Positions 1-8,642 of a DNA stretch of 64,000 nucleotides are shown in pieces (the stretch's first letter is position 1; the number at the start of each line of letters is the position of its first letter). The notes under the pieces were generated by a model. It was not told where the DNA came from, did not search any database, and saw nothing but the letters and a program-made list of their open reading frames with translations. Source of the DNA: Microbacterium proteolyticum (lineage in GTDB: Bacteria; Actinomycetota; Actinomycetes; Actinomycetales; Microbacteriaceae); NCBI RefSeq assembly GCF_014192415.1, contig NZ_JACHXY010000001.1, positions 930,001-994,000 on the forward strand. Direction: 5' to 3'. Made by a program: the position numbers and the translations under genes.

Positions 1-865
1 CTCGATCGCCGATCAGAAGTCGCTGTTCTACATCGCTGCAGCCGACGGCATGAAGGCTGCCGCCGAGGAAGCGGGGTACACCCTCGTCCTCGAGTCGGCC
101 GACAACGACGCCACCCGTCAGGTCAACCAGGTGCAGAACCTGCTGACCCAGCAGGTGGGCGTGCTCATCTACACCCCGCAGGACGCCACGGCCGCCGGCG
201 CCGGCGTGCGCTTGGCGAACGACGCGGGCGTCCCGGTCGTCGCGCTCGACCAGAAGCCCGAGACCGACGACGTCGAGATCTCCACCTTCATCGCCACCGA
301 CAGCGTCAAGGCCGCGTACGACGTCTGCACCTGGATGTTCGAGCAGATGGGCGGGGAGGGCGACATCGCGGTGCTCCAGGGTCCCTTGGGCGCCACCGCC
401 GAGCTGCAGCGCACCGAGGGCTGCAAGAAGGCGCTCGCCGAGAACCCCGGCATCAACGCCGTGCAGTGGGAGAGCGCCGGGTGGGACGAGACCCAGGCCT
501 TCGACACCACGCAGAACATCCTCACCGCCCACCCCGAGCTGAAGGCCGTGTTCGGTGAGAGCGACGCGATGGCCCTGGGCGCCGCGAAGGCCGCGCAACA
601 GGCCGGTCGCACGGGCATGGTCTTCGCGGGCATCGACGGCTTCCCCACGATGTTCACCGCCATCAGCGACGGACTGACCCAGGCGACGATGGCGCAGCAG
701 CCCTACATGATGGGCAAGCTCGCGGTCGAGAACGCCATCCAGCTGCTCGAGGGCGGGGCCGACCTGCCCCAGGACCAGTACCAGGACGCGGTGCTCGTCA
801 CCGGCGACAACGTGGCCGAGAACGACCCGACCAAGTTCTACGGCCCCGAGGCCGCCCGCAACTGA
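1..865 (+). CDS. Sugar ABC transporter substrate-binding protein (5' partial)
   Basis: The frame is open from base 2 at the window edge and ends with TGA at 863-865, so the signal peptide and N-terminus lie outside. About 287 residues are visible and look like a type 1 periplasmic binding protein of the ribose/xylose class (RbsB-like): a first lobe with a NQVQNLLTQQVGVLIYTP-type segment, a central VFGESDAMALGAAKA segment typical of the lobe crossover, and a late VFAGIDGFPTMFTAI stretch. It would capture a sugar or polyol outside the membrane and hand it to the permease at 2456. The ATPase and permease genes follow on the same strand, and a 10-bp hairpin lies in the 55-bp gap after the stop. 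The substrate cannot be read from the sequence. Confidence 0.9.
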   Translation, partial: SIADQKSLFYIAAADGMKAAAEEAGYTLVLESADNDATRQVNQVQNLLTQQVGVLIYTPQDATAAGAGVRLANDAGVPVVALDQKPETDDVEISTFIATDSVKAAYDVCTWMFEQMGGEGDIAVLQGPLGATAELQRTEGCKKALAENPGINAVQWESAGWDETQAFDTTQNILTAHPELKAVFGESDAMALGAAKAAQQAGRTGMVFAGIDGFPTMFTAISDGLTQATMAQQPYMMGKLAVENAIQLLEGGADLPQDQYQDAVLVTGDNVAENDPTKFYGPEAARN

Positions 866-874
866 CCACGCCGA

Positions 875-904
875 GGGGCGGTGCGGCCGCGGCTGCACCG
901 CCCC
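875..904 (+). promoter_or_regulatory. Intergenic hairpin after binding-protein gene
   Basis: A perfect 10-bp stem (875-884 GGGGCGGTGC with 895-904 GCACCGCCCC) and a 10-nt loop fills the short gap between the binding-protein stop and the ATPase start. There is no T-run, so it is more likely an mRNA-stabilising or partial attenuation structure that keeps binding-protein transcript above membrane-component transcript. The second ABC operon has an equivalent hairpin at 11237-11267. Confidence 0.6.
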
Positions 905-920
905 GACCACAGGGAGCACC

Positions 921-2438
921 ATGGCCGCATCACCCCGCACCGGCGCGGGCCTCGTCTGCACCGGTCTCACCAAGCAGTACGGCGGCGTCACCGTCGTCAA
1001 CGACATCGACATCGCCCTCGTACCGGGTCGCGTCGTCGGCCTCGTCGGCGAGAACGGTGCCGGCAAGTCCACGACGTCGGGCATGATCGCGGGCCTCGTC
1101 CAGCCCGACCGCGGTTCCATGACGATCGACGGCGACCCGTACGAGCCGCGTTCGCCCGGCGACGCGCTCAAGGCCGGCGTGGTGCTCATCCACCAGGAGA
1201 TCCGCATGGTGCGCGAGCTCACGGTGGCCGAGAACATCTTCATCGGACGCCTCCCGATGCGCGGCGGACGTGTGGACCGCGCACGCATGAACGAAGAGGC
1301 CGCAGACGTGCTCGCGCGTCTCGGCTCGCGCGTCGATCCCCGGCAACGCATCGACGAGCTGTCGATCGCCGCCCAGCAGGAGATCGAGATCGCCCGAGCG
1401 CTCAGCCGGAAGCCACGGTTCGTCATCTTCGACGAACCCTCCGCATCGCTCGGCAAGAGCGAGACCGCCCGCGTGTTCGATCAGATCGAGGCGCTGAAGG
1501 CGGGCGGTGCCGGCATCGTCTACATCTCCCACCGCATCGAGGAGATCACCCGACTCTCGGATGCCATCGTGTGCCTGCGCGACGGACATCTCGCCGCCCG
1601 ATGGGACACCGGCGACGTCTCGCGGGAGGCGATCGTGCGCGCCATGGTCGGCCGCGACTTCACCTATGGTCACGGCACCCCGCCCGAGGCGGGCAACCGC
1701 ACGGTCATCGAGGTGTCGGGGCTCGGCCGCACCGGGGCCTTCGAAGGCATCGACTTCGCGGTGCGCGCGGGCGAGATCCTCGGCGTCGCGGGGCTCGTGG
1801 GCGCCGGCCGCACCGAGGTCGTCCGCACGCTCGCCGGTGCCGATCGCGCGACCGAGGGGCGCATCGTCGTCGACGGCGAGGACACCGTCATCCGATCTCC
1901 CCAGGACGCGATCCGCGCCGGGATCGCGATGGTCCCCGAAGACCGCAAGTCGCAGGGGCTTCTCCTGGCCCGCGACAGCATGGACAACATGACGCTCCCC
2001 TGGCAGCGCCACCTGTCGCGCCGGGGCATCGTCACCCGCTCCGCGCTGACGGCGACCTATCGCCGCTTCCGCGAGGAGCTCGACATCCGCGGGCAGGCCG
2101 ACGTGGCCGTCGCCCACCTCTCCGGCGGCAACCAGCAGAAGGTGCTGCTCGCCAAATGGCTCGTCCACCAGCCGAAGGTCTTGATCCTCGACGAGCCCAC
2201 GCGCGGCGTGGACGTCGGCGCCAAGATGACGATCTACGCCGCCATCCGGCGGCTGGCCGAGGACGGCGTGGCCGTCATCGTCGTCTCCTCCGAGCTCGAA
2301 GAAGTGCTCGGACTCTCCCATCGCGTCCTGGTCATGGCCGAGGGGCGCCCCCAGGGCATCCTCGACCGGGCCGACGCCACCCCCGAGGCCGTCATGCGCC
2401 TCGCCCTTCCGCAGCACGCGGACGCCACGCACATCTGA
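921..2438 (+). CDS. Sugar ABC transporter ATP-binding protein (two ATPase domains)
   Basis: 505 residues, the usual length for RbsA/MglA/XylG-type double ATPases. The first domain has Walker A GENGAGKST at residues 43-51 and Walker B VIFDEPSAS. The second has the degenerate P-loop GLVGAGRTE normal for this family, the signature LSGGNQQK and Walker B LILDEPTRGVDVG. It powers import together with the permease at 2456. The start ATG at 921 follows GGGAGCACC, a usable ribosome binding site. The stop is 17 bp before the permease start, so the genes are co-transcribed. Confidence 0.93.
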   Translation: MAASPRTGAGLVCTGLTKQYGGVTVVNDIDIALVPGRVVGLVGENGAGKSTTSGMIAGLVQPDRGSMTIDGDPYEPRSPGDALKAGVVLIHQEIRMVRELTVAENIFIGRLPMRGGRVDRARMNEEAADVLARLGSRVDPRQRIDELSIAAQQEIEIARALSRKPRFVIFDEPSASLGKSETARVFDQIEALKAGGAGIVYISHRIEEITRLSDAIVCLRDGHLAARWDTGDVSREAIVRAMVGRDFTYGHGTPPEAGNRTVIEVSGLGRTGAFEGIDFAVRAGEILGVAGLVGAGRTEVVRTLAGADRATEGRIVVDGEDTVIRSPQDAIRAGIAMVPEDRKSQGLLLARDSMDNMTLPWQRHLSRRGIVTRSALTATYRRFREELDIRGQADVAVAHLSGGNQQKVLLAKWLVHQPKVLILDEPTRGVDVGAKMTIYAAIRRLAEDGVAVIVVSSELEEVLGLSHRVLVMAEGRPQGILDRADATPEAVMRLALPQHADATHI

Positions 2439-2455
2439 CCCGAGGAGCAGAGACG

Positions 2456-3505
2456 ATGACCGTTTCCGACCCGTCCACCACCGCCGCGGGAGCGACCGCC
2501 GCGAGCCCCGCCACCATCGCCGCGCGCACAGTGCCCGCCGACCGCCGCGAACCCCGCGCGTGGAAGAAATGGGCGGGGCGCGTCCCCGGCCCGCTCGTCG
2601 GCCTCGTCGTCATCTTCGTGCTGCTGTCGATCCTGTCGCCGTACTTCCTGACGTCGCGCAACCTGTTGAACATCGTCACGCAGATCTCCGCCGTGGGGAT
2701 CATGTCGGTCGGCGCGCTGATGGTCATCATCATCGGCGGCATCGACCTGTCGGTGGGCGCCACCCTCGCCCTCAGCTCGATGGTGATGGGGTACCTCTTC
2801 TCGTACTCCGGAATGCCGTTCGAACTCGCCCTCGTGCTGGGTCTGGCCGTGGGTGCGCTGATCGGCCTGCTCAACGGCATCCTGGTCACCGTCGGAAGGC
2901 TCCAGCCCTTCATCGCGACCCTGGCGACGATGTCCGCGGCGACGGGTCTCGCGGTGTTCATCACCGGCGGCAACACCGTCAACGGCTTCCCCGAGTGGTT
3001 CGTCTCGCTCACGCGCCTGAGCATCGCCGGCATCCCGGTGCAAGGCCTCATCCTGCTCGCGGTCTTCCTGCTCGCCGCCTTCTGGCTGCGTCTGCGACCC
3101 GGCGGACGCGCCCTGTACGCGATCGGCGGCAACGAAGAGGTCGCCCGCCTCTCCGGCATCCCGGTACGCCGCACCAAGCTGGTCGTGTACACGCTCGCAG
3201 GCCTGCTCGCCGCCCTCGGCGGACTGCTCGTCACTTCGCGCCTGGACTCGGCGCAGCCCACGGCCGGCGCCGCCGACCTGTTGAACGTCATCGCCGTCGT
3301 CGTCATCGGCGGTGCCAGTCTCGCCGGCGGCACCGGGTCGCTGCTCGGGACGTTCGTCGGCCTGCTCATCATCGGCGTGCTCAACAACGGCCTCTCGCTG
3401 CTCGGGGTCTCCCCCAACCTGCAGCCCGTCGTGCTCGGCGCGGTGATCGTCGCCGCGGTGCTCACGGATCGCCAGGCGCGTAAAGCGCAATCGGGCGAAC
3501 GCTGA
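2456..3505 (+). CDS. Sugar ABC transporter permease (RbsC-like)
   Basis: 349 residues with about 8-10 hydrophobic segments, matching the BPD_transp_2 permease family. Diagnostic stretches are GGIDLSVGATLALSSM near the front and the family segment VVVIGGASLAGGTGS near the end, followed by GVLNNGLSLLGVSP. A much longer reading frame runs through from 881, but the ATG at 2456 is preceded by GAGGAG at 8-9 bp spacing and follows the ATPase stop, so it is the believable start. It forms the channel for the substrate delivered by the protein at 1-865. Confidence 0.93.
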   Translation: MTVSDPSTTAAGATAASPATIAARTVPADRREPRAWKKWAGRVPGPLVGLVVIFVLLSILSPYFLTSRNLLNIVTQISAVGIMSVGALMVIIIGGIDLSVGATLALSSMVMGYLFSYSGMPFELALVLGLAVGALIGLLNGILVTVGRLQPFIATLATMSAATGLAVFITGGNTVNGFPEWFVSLTRLSIAGIPVQGLILLAVFLLAAFWLRLRPGGRALYAIGGNEEVARLSGIPVRRTKLVVYTLAGLLAALGGLLVTSRLDSAQPTAGAADLLNVIAVVVIGGASLAGGTGSLLGTFVGLLIIGVLNNGLSLLGVSPNLQPVVLGAVIVAAVLTDRQARKAQSGER

Positions 3506-3632
3506 TCGGGCCGGAATGACGACGATCAGGAGCGGGGCGGCGATCACGCCGTCCCGCTCTCGCGTGTCCGCCCCGCACCGGCGGCCTGGCAGAGTAGACC
3601 TCCAGGAACCGTCCGGCTACGGGAGGCAGACG

Positions 3633-4616
3633 ATGGCGCGCGACCCCAAAGAGCTCGAGCATCTGCGCATGATGACCAAGGTCTCGCACCTCTATCACAC
3701 GCGTGGGATCGTGCAGACGGAGATCGCCCGCACGCTCGGCATCTCCCAGGCCCGCGTCTCTCGACTCCTGTCCGCGGCCGAGGAGGCCAACATCGTCCGC
3801 ACCATCGTCGTGCCGCCGGTGGGGCTGAATGCCGACCTCGAAGAGGGTGTCGAGAAGATGTTCGGCATGCGGGAGGTGCACGTCGTCGACGCCTCGGGTG
3901 AGACCGGTGAACAGCGCACGGAGACGCTCGGTATCGCTCTGGCGGGGGTGTTCCAGGTGCTGCCGGTCGGAGACAAGGCCATCGGCTTCACCTCGTGGAG
4001 CCGGTCGATGCGGCGCTTCGTCGAGAACCTCACGAGCTTCCCGCACTCGTCGGCCCGAACGGTGATCGAGCTGCTGGGCGGCGTCGGCCAGCCGACCATC
4101 CAACACCAGGCCACCAACGCCACCGAGCGCCTCGCGTCGCTCACCGACGCCGAGCCGCTGTTCCTGCGCGTACCCGGCGTCGTCTCCACCCCCGAGGTGC
4201 GCGAGGCCATCCTCTCGAACGACCCGCACGCCCGACGGGCCCTCGCCGCGATGGACGACCTCGATATCGCCCTCGTCGGCATCGGCAACGCCACGATCGT
4301 TCCGCCCTTGGTGGGCGGGGAGAACTTCTTCACGCAGGAGCAGTTCGACGCCGTACGCGCGAAGGGCGCCGTGGGTGAGATCAACCTCAACTTCATGGAT
4401 GCCGACGGCAACCCCGTTCCCAGTGAGCTCGACGACCTGGTCATCGGGGTGAGCCTCGAGCAGCTCAGTCGCGCGGAGCGGCGCATCGGGGTCTCGGGCG
4501 GCGCCGACAAGCACGAGGCGCTCCTGGCGGCCGTGCGCGGCGGCTGGATCAACGTGCTCGTGACCGACGAGGAGTCCGCGCAGTACCTGCTCGAGCAGGG
4601 CCCCGCGAAGCGCTGA
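3633..4616 (+). CDS. SorC-family sugar-binding transcriptional regulator
   Basis: 327 residues. The N-terminal helix-turn-helix spans about residues 20-50 (HTRGIVQTEIARTLGISQARVSRLL), followed by a long C-terminal sugar-phosphate-binding domain as in the SorC/DeoR group. The open frame reaches back to 3516, but ATG 3633 has GGGAGG seven bases upstream and begins just before the HTH. Such proteins are normally repressors relieved by a phosphorylated sugar made by the pathway they control. It follows the ABC genes on the same strand with a 127-bp gap. It is the only sugar-type regulator in the catabolic region and so the best candidate to bind the operators at 13814, 18681 and 22512; that link is inference. 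Confidence 0.9.
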   Translation: MARDPKELEHLRMMTKVSHLYHTRGIVQTEIARTLGISQARVSRLLSAAEEANIVRTIVVPPVGLNADLEEGVEKMFGMREVHVVDASGETGEQRTETLGIALAGVFQVLPVGDKAIGFTSWSRSMRRFVENLTSFPHSSARTVIELLGGVGQPTIQHQATNATERLASLTDAEPLFLRVPGVVSTPEVREAILSNDPHARRALAAMDDLDIALVGIGNATIVPPLVGGENFFTQEQFDAVRAKGAVGEINLNFMDADGNPVPSELDDLVIGVSLEQLSRAERRIGVSGGADKHEALLAAVRGGWINVLVTDEESAQYLLEQGPAKR

Positions 4617-4655
4617 CCCGGGATGCCGCGCCCCACCGAGCGTGAGGAGACGCCG

Positions 4656-5960
4656 TTGATCGACCCTCCCCCGTCGACCCGGCGGATCCGGGGTACCGGC
4701 GCCGTCATCCTCTCGCAGCTTCTGCTGCGCACCGCGTCGGCCGCCGGCGCCCTCGCGCTCGGGTCCTACTTCGTCGACCTCTCCCGACAGGGGGCGTCGG
4801 TGGGGCCGCTGCTGCTCGGCATCCTGTCCGGCATCGGATTCCTCGCCGAACTGGTGCTCGCTCCGATCGCGGGGTCGGCCAGCGACCGCCGCGGTCGCCG
4901 CGTCTTCCTCGTGGCGGCCCCTCTGCTCGCGGCGGTCGGCGTCCTGCTCACGCCGGGGGCGTCGCTGATCGCGACGGCACCCGCGATCGCACTGGTCGTC
5001 GTCACCGTCGGCACCGCGCGGTTGCTCGACGGCGCGGGGGCGGCGATCTCGGCGCCCACGACACTCGGGCTCCTCGCCGACGCGAGCGACGGCGACCCGC
5101 GACGCCGCGGGCGGGTGACGAGCCTGTACGAACTGTCGTCGTCCGGCGGGATCGCCCTCGGCGCGGTCGCGGGTCCGCTGCTGTACGGCGCGCTCGGGCT
5201 CGGGACGTTCGCGGTTCTCGCCGCGGTGTACGTCGTCGCGTCTGTGCTGGTACTGGTGTTCCTGCGGCCGGGAACGGCGTCCCCTCCTCCTCGGATGCGC
5301 GCATCTCTGGGGGATCGCCTGCGCGTCCTCGCCCACCCGCGCCTGCTGGCGTTCCTCCCGGCGTGGATCGCGGTCAACGCGATCCTGGGCACATGGGTCA
5401 CGTCGCAGATCACCTTCGTCCTCGCCGGCGATGCGCGGGCGGACGGCCAGTCGTTCCCCGGAGCGTTCCGTGGCGACGAGGCGGGCTTGTCGATCGTCCT
5501 GGGCGTCTACGTGTTGTTCTTCAGCCTGTGCATCGTCGCCTGGGCGTTCTTCATCGGCCGCCTGCCGACCATTCCGGTCCTGCTCGTGACGGTGGCGGGT
5601 GCGCTGATCGCCTCCGTCGGTCTGATGCTCGCCAACCGCGGAGCACCCCTCGCGGTCGCCGTGCCGCTGGTGATGGTGGGGGTGTTCCTCGAGGCCGGGT
5701 TCACGCCCGCCGCCCTCACCCATCTCAGCGACATCTCGGCGGAGTTCCGCGGCGACCGCGGTCTGATCATGGGCGCCTATTCGGTGGTGGTCGGCGCCGG
5801 ATATCTGCTGGGCAACGTGCTCGGCGGCGTGTTCGCCGAATGGCTCCTCTTCGACGGACTCGCCCTGCTCACGATCGGGCTCGCGGTCATCGCGCTGGTG
5901 TCGATCACGACGATGTCGGTGGTCGAGAAGAGGCAGCGCCCGGCACCGGCGCGGGCCTGA
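4656..5960 (+). CDS. MFS transporter
   Basis: About 434 residues with roughly 12 hydrophobic segments and an MFS loop 2-3 motif (SDRRGRRVF). An ATG at 4623 is in frame, but TTG at 4656 has GTGAGGAG six bases upstream, so I prefer the TTG; the protein would be 11 residues longer from the ATG. It lies 39 bp after the SorC regulator and may share its transcript, suggesting export or import linked to the same substrate, but nothing in the sequence gives specificity. The last 50 bp of the gene are repeated immediately after the stop (5964-6013). Confidence 0.85.
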   Translation: MIDPPPSTRRIRGTGAVILSQLLLRTASAAGALALGSYFVDLSRQGASVGPLLLGILSGIGFLAELVLAPIAGSASDRRGRRVFLVAAPLLAAVGVLLTPGASLIATAPAIALVVVTVGTARLLDGAGAAISAPTTLGLLADASDGDPRRRGRVTSLYELSSSGGIALGAVAGPLLYGALGLGTFAVLAAVYVVASVLVLVFLRPGTASPPPRMRASLGDRLRVLAHPRLLAFLPAWIAVNAILGTWVTSQITFVLAGDARADGQSFPGAFRGDEAGLSIVLGVYVLFFSLCIVAWAFFIGRLPTIPVLLVTVAGALIASVGLMLANRGAPLAVAVPLVMVGVFLEAGFTPAALTHLSDISAEFRGDRGLIMGAYSVVVGAGYLLGNVLGGVFAEWLLFDGLALLTIGLAVIALVSITTMSVVEKRQRPAPARA

Positions 5961-6013
5961 ATCGGATGTCGGTGGTCGAGAAGAGGACGCGACCGGCACC
6001 GGCGCAGGCGTGA
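5911..6013 (+). repeat. 50-bp imperfect tandem duplication of the MFS gene 3' end
   Basis: Bases 5911-5960, which encode the C-terminal MSVVEKRQRPAPARA and the stop, are repeated as 5964-6013 with a few substitutions. The second copy is two bases out of frame relative to the gene, encodes MSVVEKRTRPAPAQA followed by TGA, and is not translated as part of the transporter. It looks like slippage or local duplication at the gene end. Confidence 0.85.
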
Positions 6014-6024
6014 AACGCGCGGAT

Positions 6025-6062
6025 GAACGGATGCCGCGACCCCGAGGCCGCGGCATCCGTTC
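6025..6062. terminator. Bidirectional terminator between MFS gene and dipeptidase gene
   Basis: A perfect 14-bp stem (6025-6038 GAACGGATGCCGCG with 6049-6062 CGCGGCATCCGTTC) and a 10-nt loop separate two convergent genes. There is no T-run, as is usual in high-GC actinobacteria. The stem contains the over-represented word GGATGCC and its complement as an inverted pair. Confidence 0.75.
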
Positions 6063-6072
6063 GGGGGCCGTG

Positions 6073-7566
6073 TCAGCTGAGCCGCGACACGACGCTCTTC
6101 ACCAGCGGCCAGGTACGTTCGACCGACCGGTGGTTGACCTTCTCGGCCGGCGAGTGCAGGGCGTGCAGCTCGGTGCCGATCGAGATGATGTCGGCGACCG
6201 GCACGCGGCTGCTGAACATGCCCAGCTCGAGCGAGCACTGCGACACCTCGACCTGCGGCTCCTCCCCCCGCAGTTCGCGGAAGGCCTCGGAGGCCACCGC
6301 GAGCAGCTCCGAGTCGGGGCGATAGGGGAACTCGGGGGCGTCGAGACCGTACATCTCGATGCGCGCCCCTCCCCCGGCGAGCGCGACCAGCGCCGCCACC
6401 CGGTCGTAGAGCTCGTGCTTGCGCGAGGTGAGGGCCGAGGTGATGGTCGACATCAGCCGCACCCCGTCGTCCGTGGGGCGGATCGTGCCGAGGTTGTTGG
6501 AGGTCTCGACGCGGTCGTGCACGTGCAGGTTCCAGCGCACGACCCCGTGCGGGATCAGCAGCGTGATCGCTGCCAGACGCTGCGCGGCCGCGCTCGACAG
6601 CACGCGGTCCGGGGTCTCGGCATCCACCAGTTCGACCCGCACGTCGGGGTCGGCGAGGTCGTACTCGACCGACAGCTCGGCCTGCAGGGTGGCGACGGCG
6701 TCGCGGACGGCCTCGACGTCGTCGGGGCGCAGGCTCAGCACCGCCTCGGCGTCGGCCGGGATGGCGTTGTTCTGGGCACCGCCGAAGGGCGAGGAGACGC
6801 GCACGTCACGGCCGTCCTGGACCGCCTGCAGGGCGCGGGCGAGGATCTGCAGCGCGTTGGCGCGCTCGAGGTGGATGTCGAACTCGCAGTGACCGCCGCG
6901 AAGACCTCGCACCTGGAGGGTGAGCGCTGTCGAGTGCGTCTCGGGCACGGCCTCGAACTCGCCGGGGATGTCGACGGTGAAGGTGACGTCACCGCTGCAG
7001 CCGGCGAGGATCTCACGATCGGTGATCCAGTTGAAGTCGATCATGCGCCGGCCCTTCAGCCGGCTCGTGTCGAACTGGCCGGCGCCGACCTTGCCCTTCT
7101 CCTCCATCGCCGTGAGCACGGCCTCCAGCGGAGGGTGCGGGAGCTCCTCGTCGGCGAGCAGGGCCAGGATGTACGACACCCCGATGCCGTTGTCGGCGCC
7201 GAGCGAGGTGCCGTCGGCGGTGATGAAGTCGCCGTCGACGAGGAGGCGGATGGGTTCGGTGGCGAAGTCGAACTCGACGCCCTCCTCCTTCTCGCAGACC
7301 ATGTCGAGGTGCCCGTGCAGGATGAGGGGAGCGGCATCCTCGAGTCCGCCCTGACCGGGCTTGCGCACCAGCACGCAACTGACCTCGTCCTTGGAGGCGT
7401 CGAGGCCGCGCGAGCGGGCGAACTCCACGACCCAGTCCGCGACGGCGGACTCGTTGCCGGAGCCGCGGGGAATGCCGGCGAGCGCCTCGAACCACCGGAG
7501 CACCTCGCGGGGCTGGAGGTCGTCGAGCACTCCATGAACGGACGGTGCGGAGAGAGTGTCGGACAT
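6073..7566 (-). CDS. pepD: Aminoacyl-histidine (beta-Ala-His) dipeptidase, M20C family
   Basis: 497 residues, standard length for PepD. Metal-binding motifs are in place: HGHLD (residues 84-88), LGADNG with Asp125, and MEEKG (Glu155/Glu156) for the catalytic base and bridging ligand. It is a cytoplasmic Zn-dependent exopeptidase that hydrolyses Xaa-His dipeptides. The ATG at 7566 is preceded by AGAGAGGAG; a longer open frame upstream lies inside the neighbouring permease gene. The gene is last in the - strand sugar ABC operon, 50 bp after the permease, an odd place for a peptidase. It may act on an amide-linked or conjugated import substrate, but that is speculation. Confidence 0.88.
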   Translation of the reverse strand: MSDTLSAPSVHGVLDDLQPREVLRWFEALAGIPRGSGNESAVADWVVEFARSRGLDASKDEVSCVLVRKPGQGGLEDAAPLILHGHLDMVCEKEEGVEFDFATEPIRLLVDGDFITADGTSLGADNGIGVSYILALLADEELPHPPLEAVLTAMEEKGKVGAGQFDTSRLKGRRMIDFNWITDREILAGCSGDVTFTVDIPGEFEAVPETHSTALTLQVRGLRGGHCEFDIHLERANALQILARALQAVQDGRDVRVSSPFGGAQNNAIPADAEAVLSLRPDDVEAVRDAVATLQAELSVEYDLADPDVRVELVDAETPDRVLSSAAAQRLAAITLLIPHGVVRWNLHVHDRVETSNNLGTIRPTDDGVRLMSTITSALTSRKHELYDRVAALVALAGGGARIEMYGLDAPEFPYRPDSELLAVASEAFRELRGEEPQVEVSQCSLELGMFSSRVPVADIISIGTELHALHSPAEKVNHRSVERTWPLVKSVVSRLS

Positions 7567-7616
7567 GGTTCTCCTCTCTGAGAACAATGGGTGGGTTCCG
7601 GGGGCGAGCCGCGCGG

Positions 7617-8642
7617 TCATTTGACGATAGACCCGCGGGTGCGGGTCATCGTCAGGGCCACGACGGCGATGATGACGACGCCGTACACGAGGCTCTGCGC
7701 CTGCGCGTCGATACCGAGGGCGGCGGTCGCGATGGGCACGAGCGCGACGGTGAGGGCGCCGAAGACGACGTTGATGGGGTTGGTGGCTCCGCCCGAGATC
7801 GAGGTTCCGCCCACGATCGCCGCGGCGATCGCGGGAAGCAGCAGGTCGCTTCCCAGACCGGTCGGCGATGCGGAGCCGGCTTGGGCGATGATCGTGATCG
7901 CGGCCAGGCCCGCGGTGAACCCCGACAGGCTGAACGCGATGACCTTGATCCACCGCGTGCGCACGGCGGAGAAGATCGCGCCCGACTCGTTGCGCCCGAC
8001 CGCGGTCATCCCGAGACCCAGGCGCGTGAAGCGCAGCATGGCCCACAGCAACACCGCGACGACGACTCCCAGCCAGAAAGTGAGCGGGATGCCGACGATG
8101 CCGGTGGCGTAGAGGGCGGCGACCGCCTCTCCGCCCGAGGCGACGTAGACCGTCGTGGCGCCGCTGGTCACGAGCGCCGCCGCGGAGTAGATACCGAGAG
8201 TGCCCAGCGTCAGGGCGAACGACGGCACCTGCGCGAAGGCCACGAGCAGACCGTTGAGGGCTCCGCACACCGTCACGATCGCCAGGATCACGAGGGGCGC
8301 CACCGGGCCGATCGACGACAGGGTGAGCGCCAACAGGATCGCGCCGAGCAGGGCGATGGCCGCGTTCGACAAGTCGATCGAGCCGATGTGCAGCACGAGG
8401 GCCTGACCGAGGGCCACGAGCAGGATGGGCGCGGCCGACGCGGCGATGATGGTCAGCCCGCCTCCGCCGAGGAAGGCGGGGGTGAGCGCCGCGACGACGA
8501 TCAGCATGACCACGAAGATGACGGGCGGTCCGACCGTCTGCCAGACGCGGTGGGCGCGGGGGCGGGAGCGCTTCGCGACCCGGCTCGGGTCGTCGGCGAC
8601 GGTGGTGCGGTCCTCGACCGCGGCGAAGGCGTTCACGGTCAC
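7617..8642 (-). CDS. Sugar ABC transporter permease (second permease)
   Basis: 341 residues, RbsC-type permease with about 9 hydrophobic segments. Typical segments are HIGSIDLSNAAIALLGA and AAIVGGTSISGGATNP. The start is GTG at 8642, overlapping the ATPase stop by four bases (GTGA), showing translational coupling. With the other permease at 10162 it flanks the ATPase gene, so the transporter is probably a permease heterodimer. Relative to the other permease, its DLS segment (SIDLSNAAI) lacks the usual SVEG/SVGA continuation. Confidence 0.9.
   Translation of the reverse strand: MTVNAFAAVEDRTTVADDPSRVAKRSRPRAHRVWQTVGPPVIFVVMLIVVAALTPAFLGGGGLTIIAASAAPILLVALGQALVLHIGSIDLSNAAIALLGAILLALTLSSIGPVAPLVILAIVTVCGALNGLLVAFAQVPSFALTLGTLGIYSAAALVTSGATTVYVASGGEAVAALYATGIVGIPLTFWLGVVVAVLLWAMLRFTRLGLGMTAVGRNESGAIFSAVRTRWIKVIAFSLSGFTAGLAAITIIAQAGSASPTGLGSDLLLPAIAAAIVGGTSISGGATNPINVVFGALTVALVPIATAALGIDAQAQSLVYGVVIIAVVALTMTRTRGSIVK

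Noticed and set aside
881..2455. N-terminal extension of the permease reading frame back to 881
   Set aside because: It overlaps the ATPase gene in another frame and is Arg-rich noise; ATG 2456 has a proper ribosome binding site.
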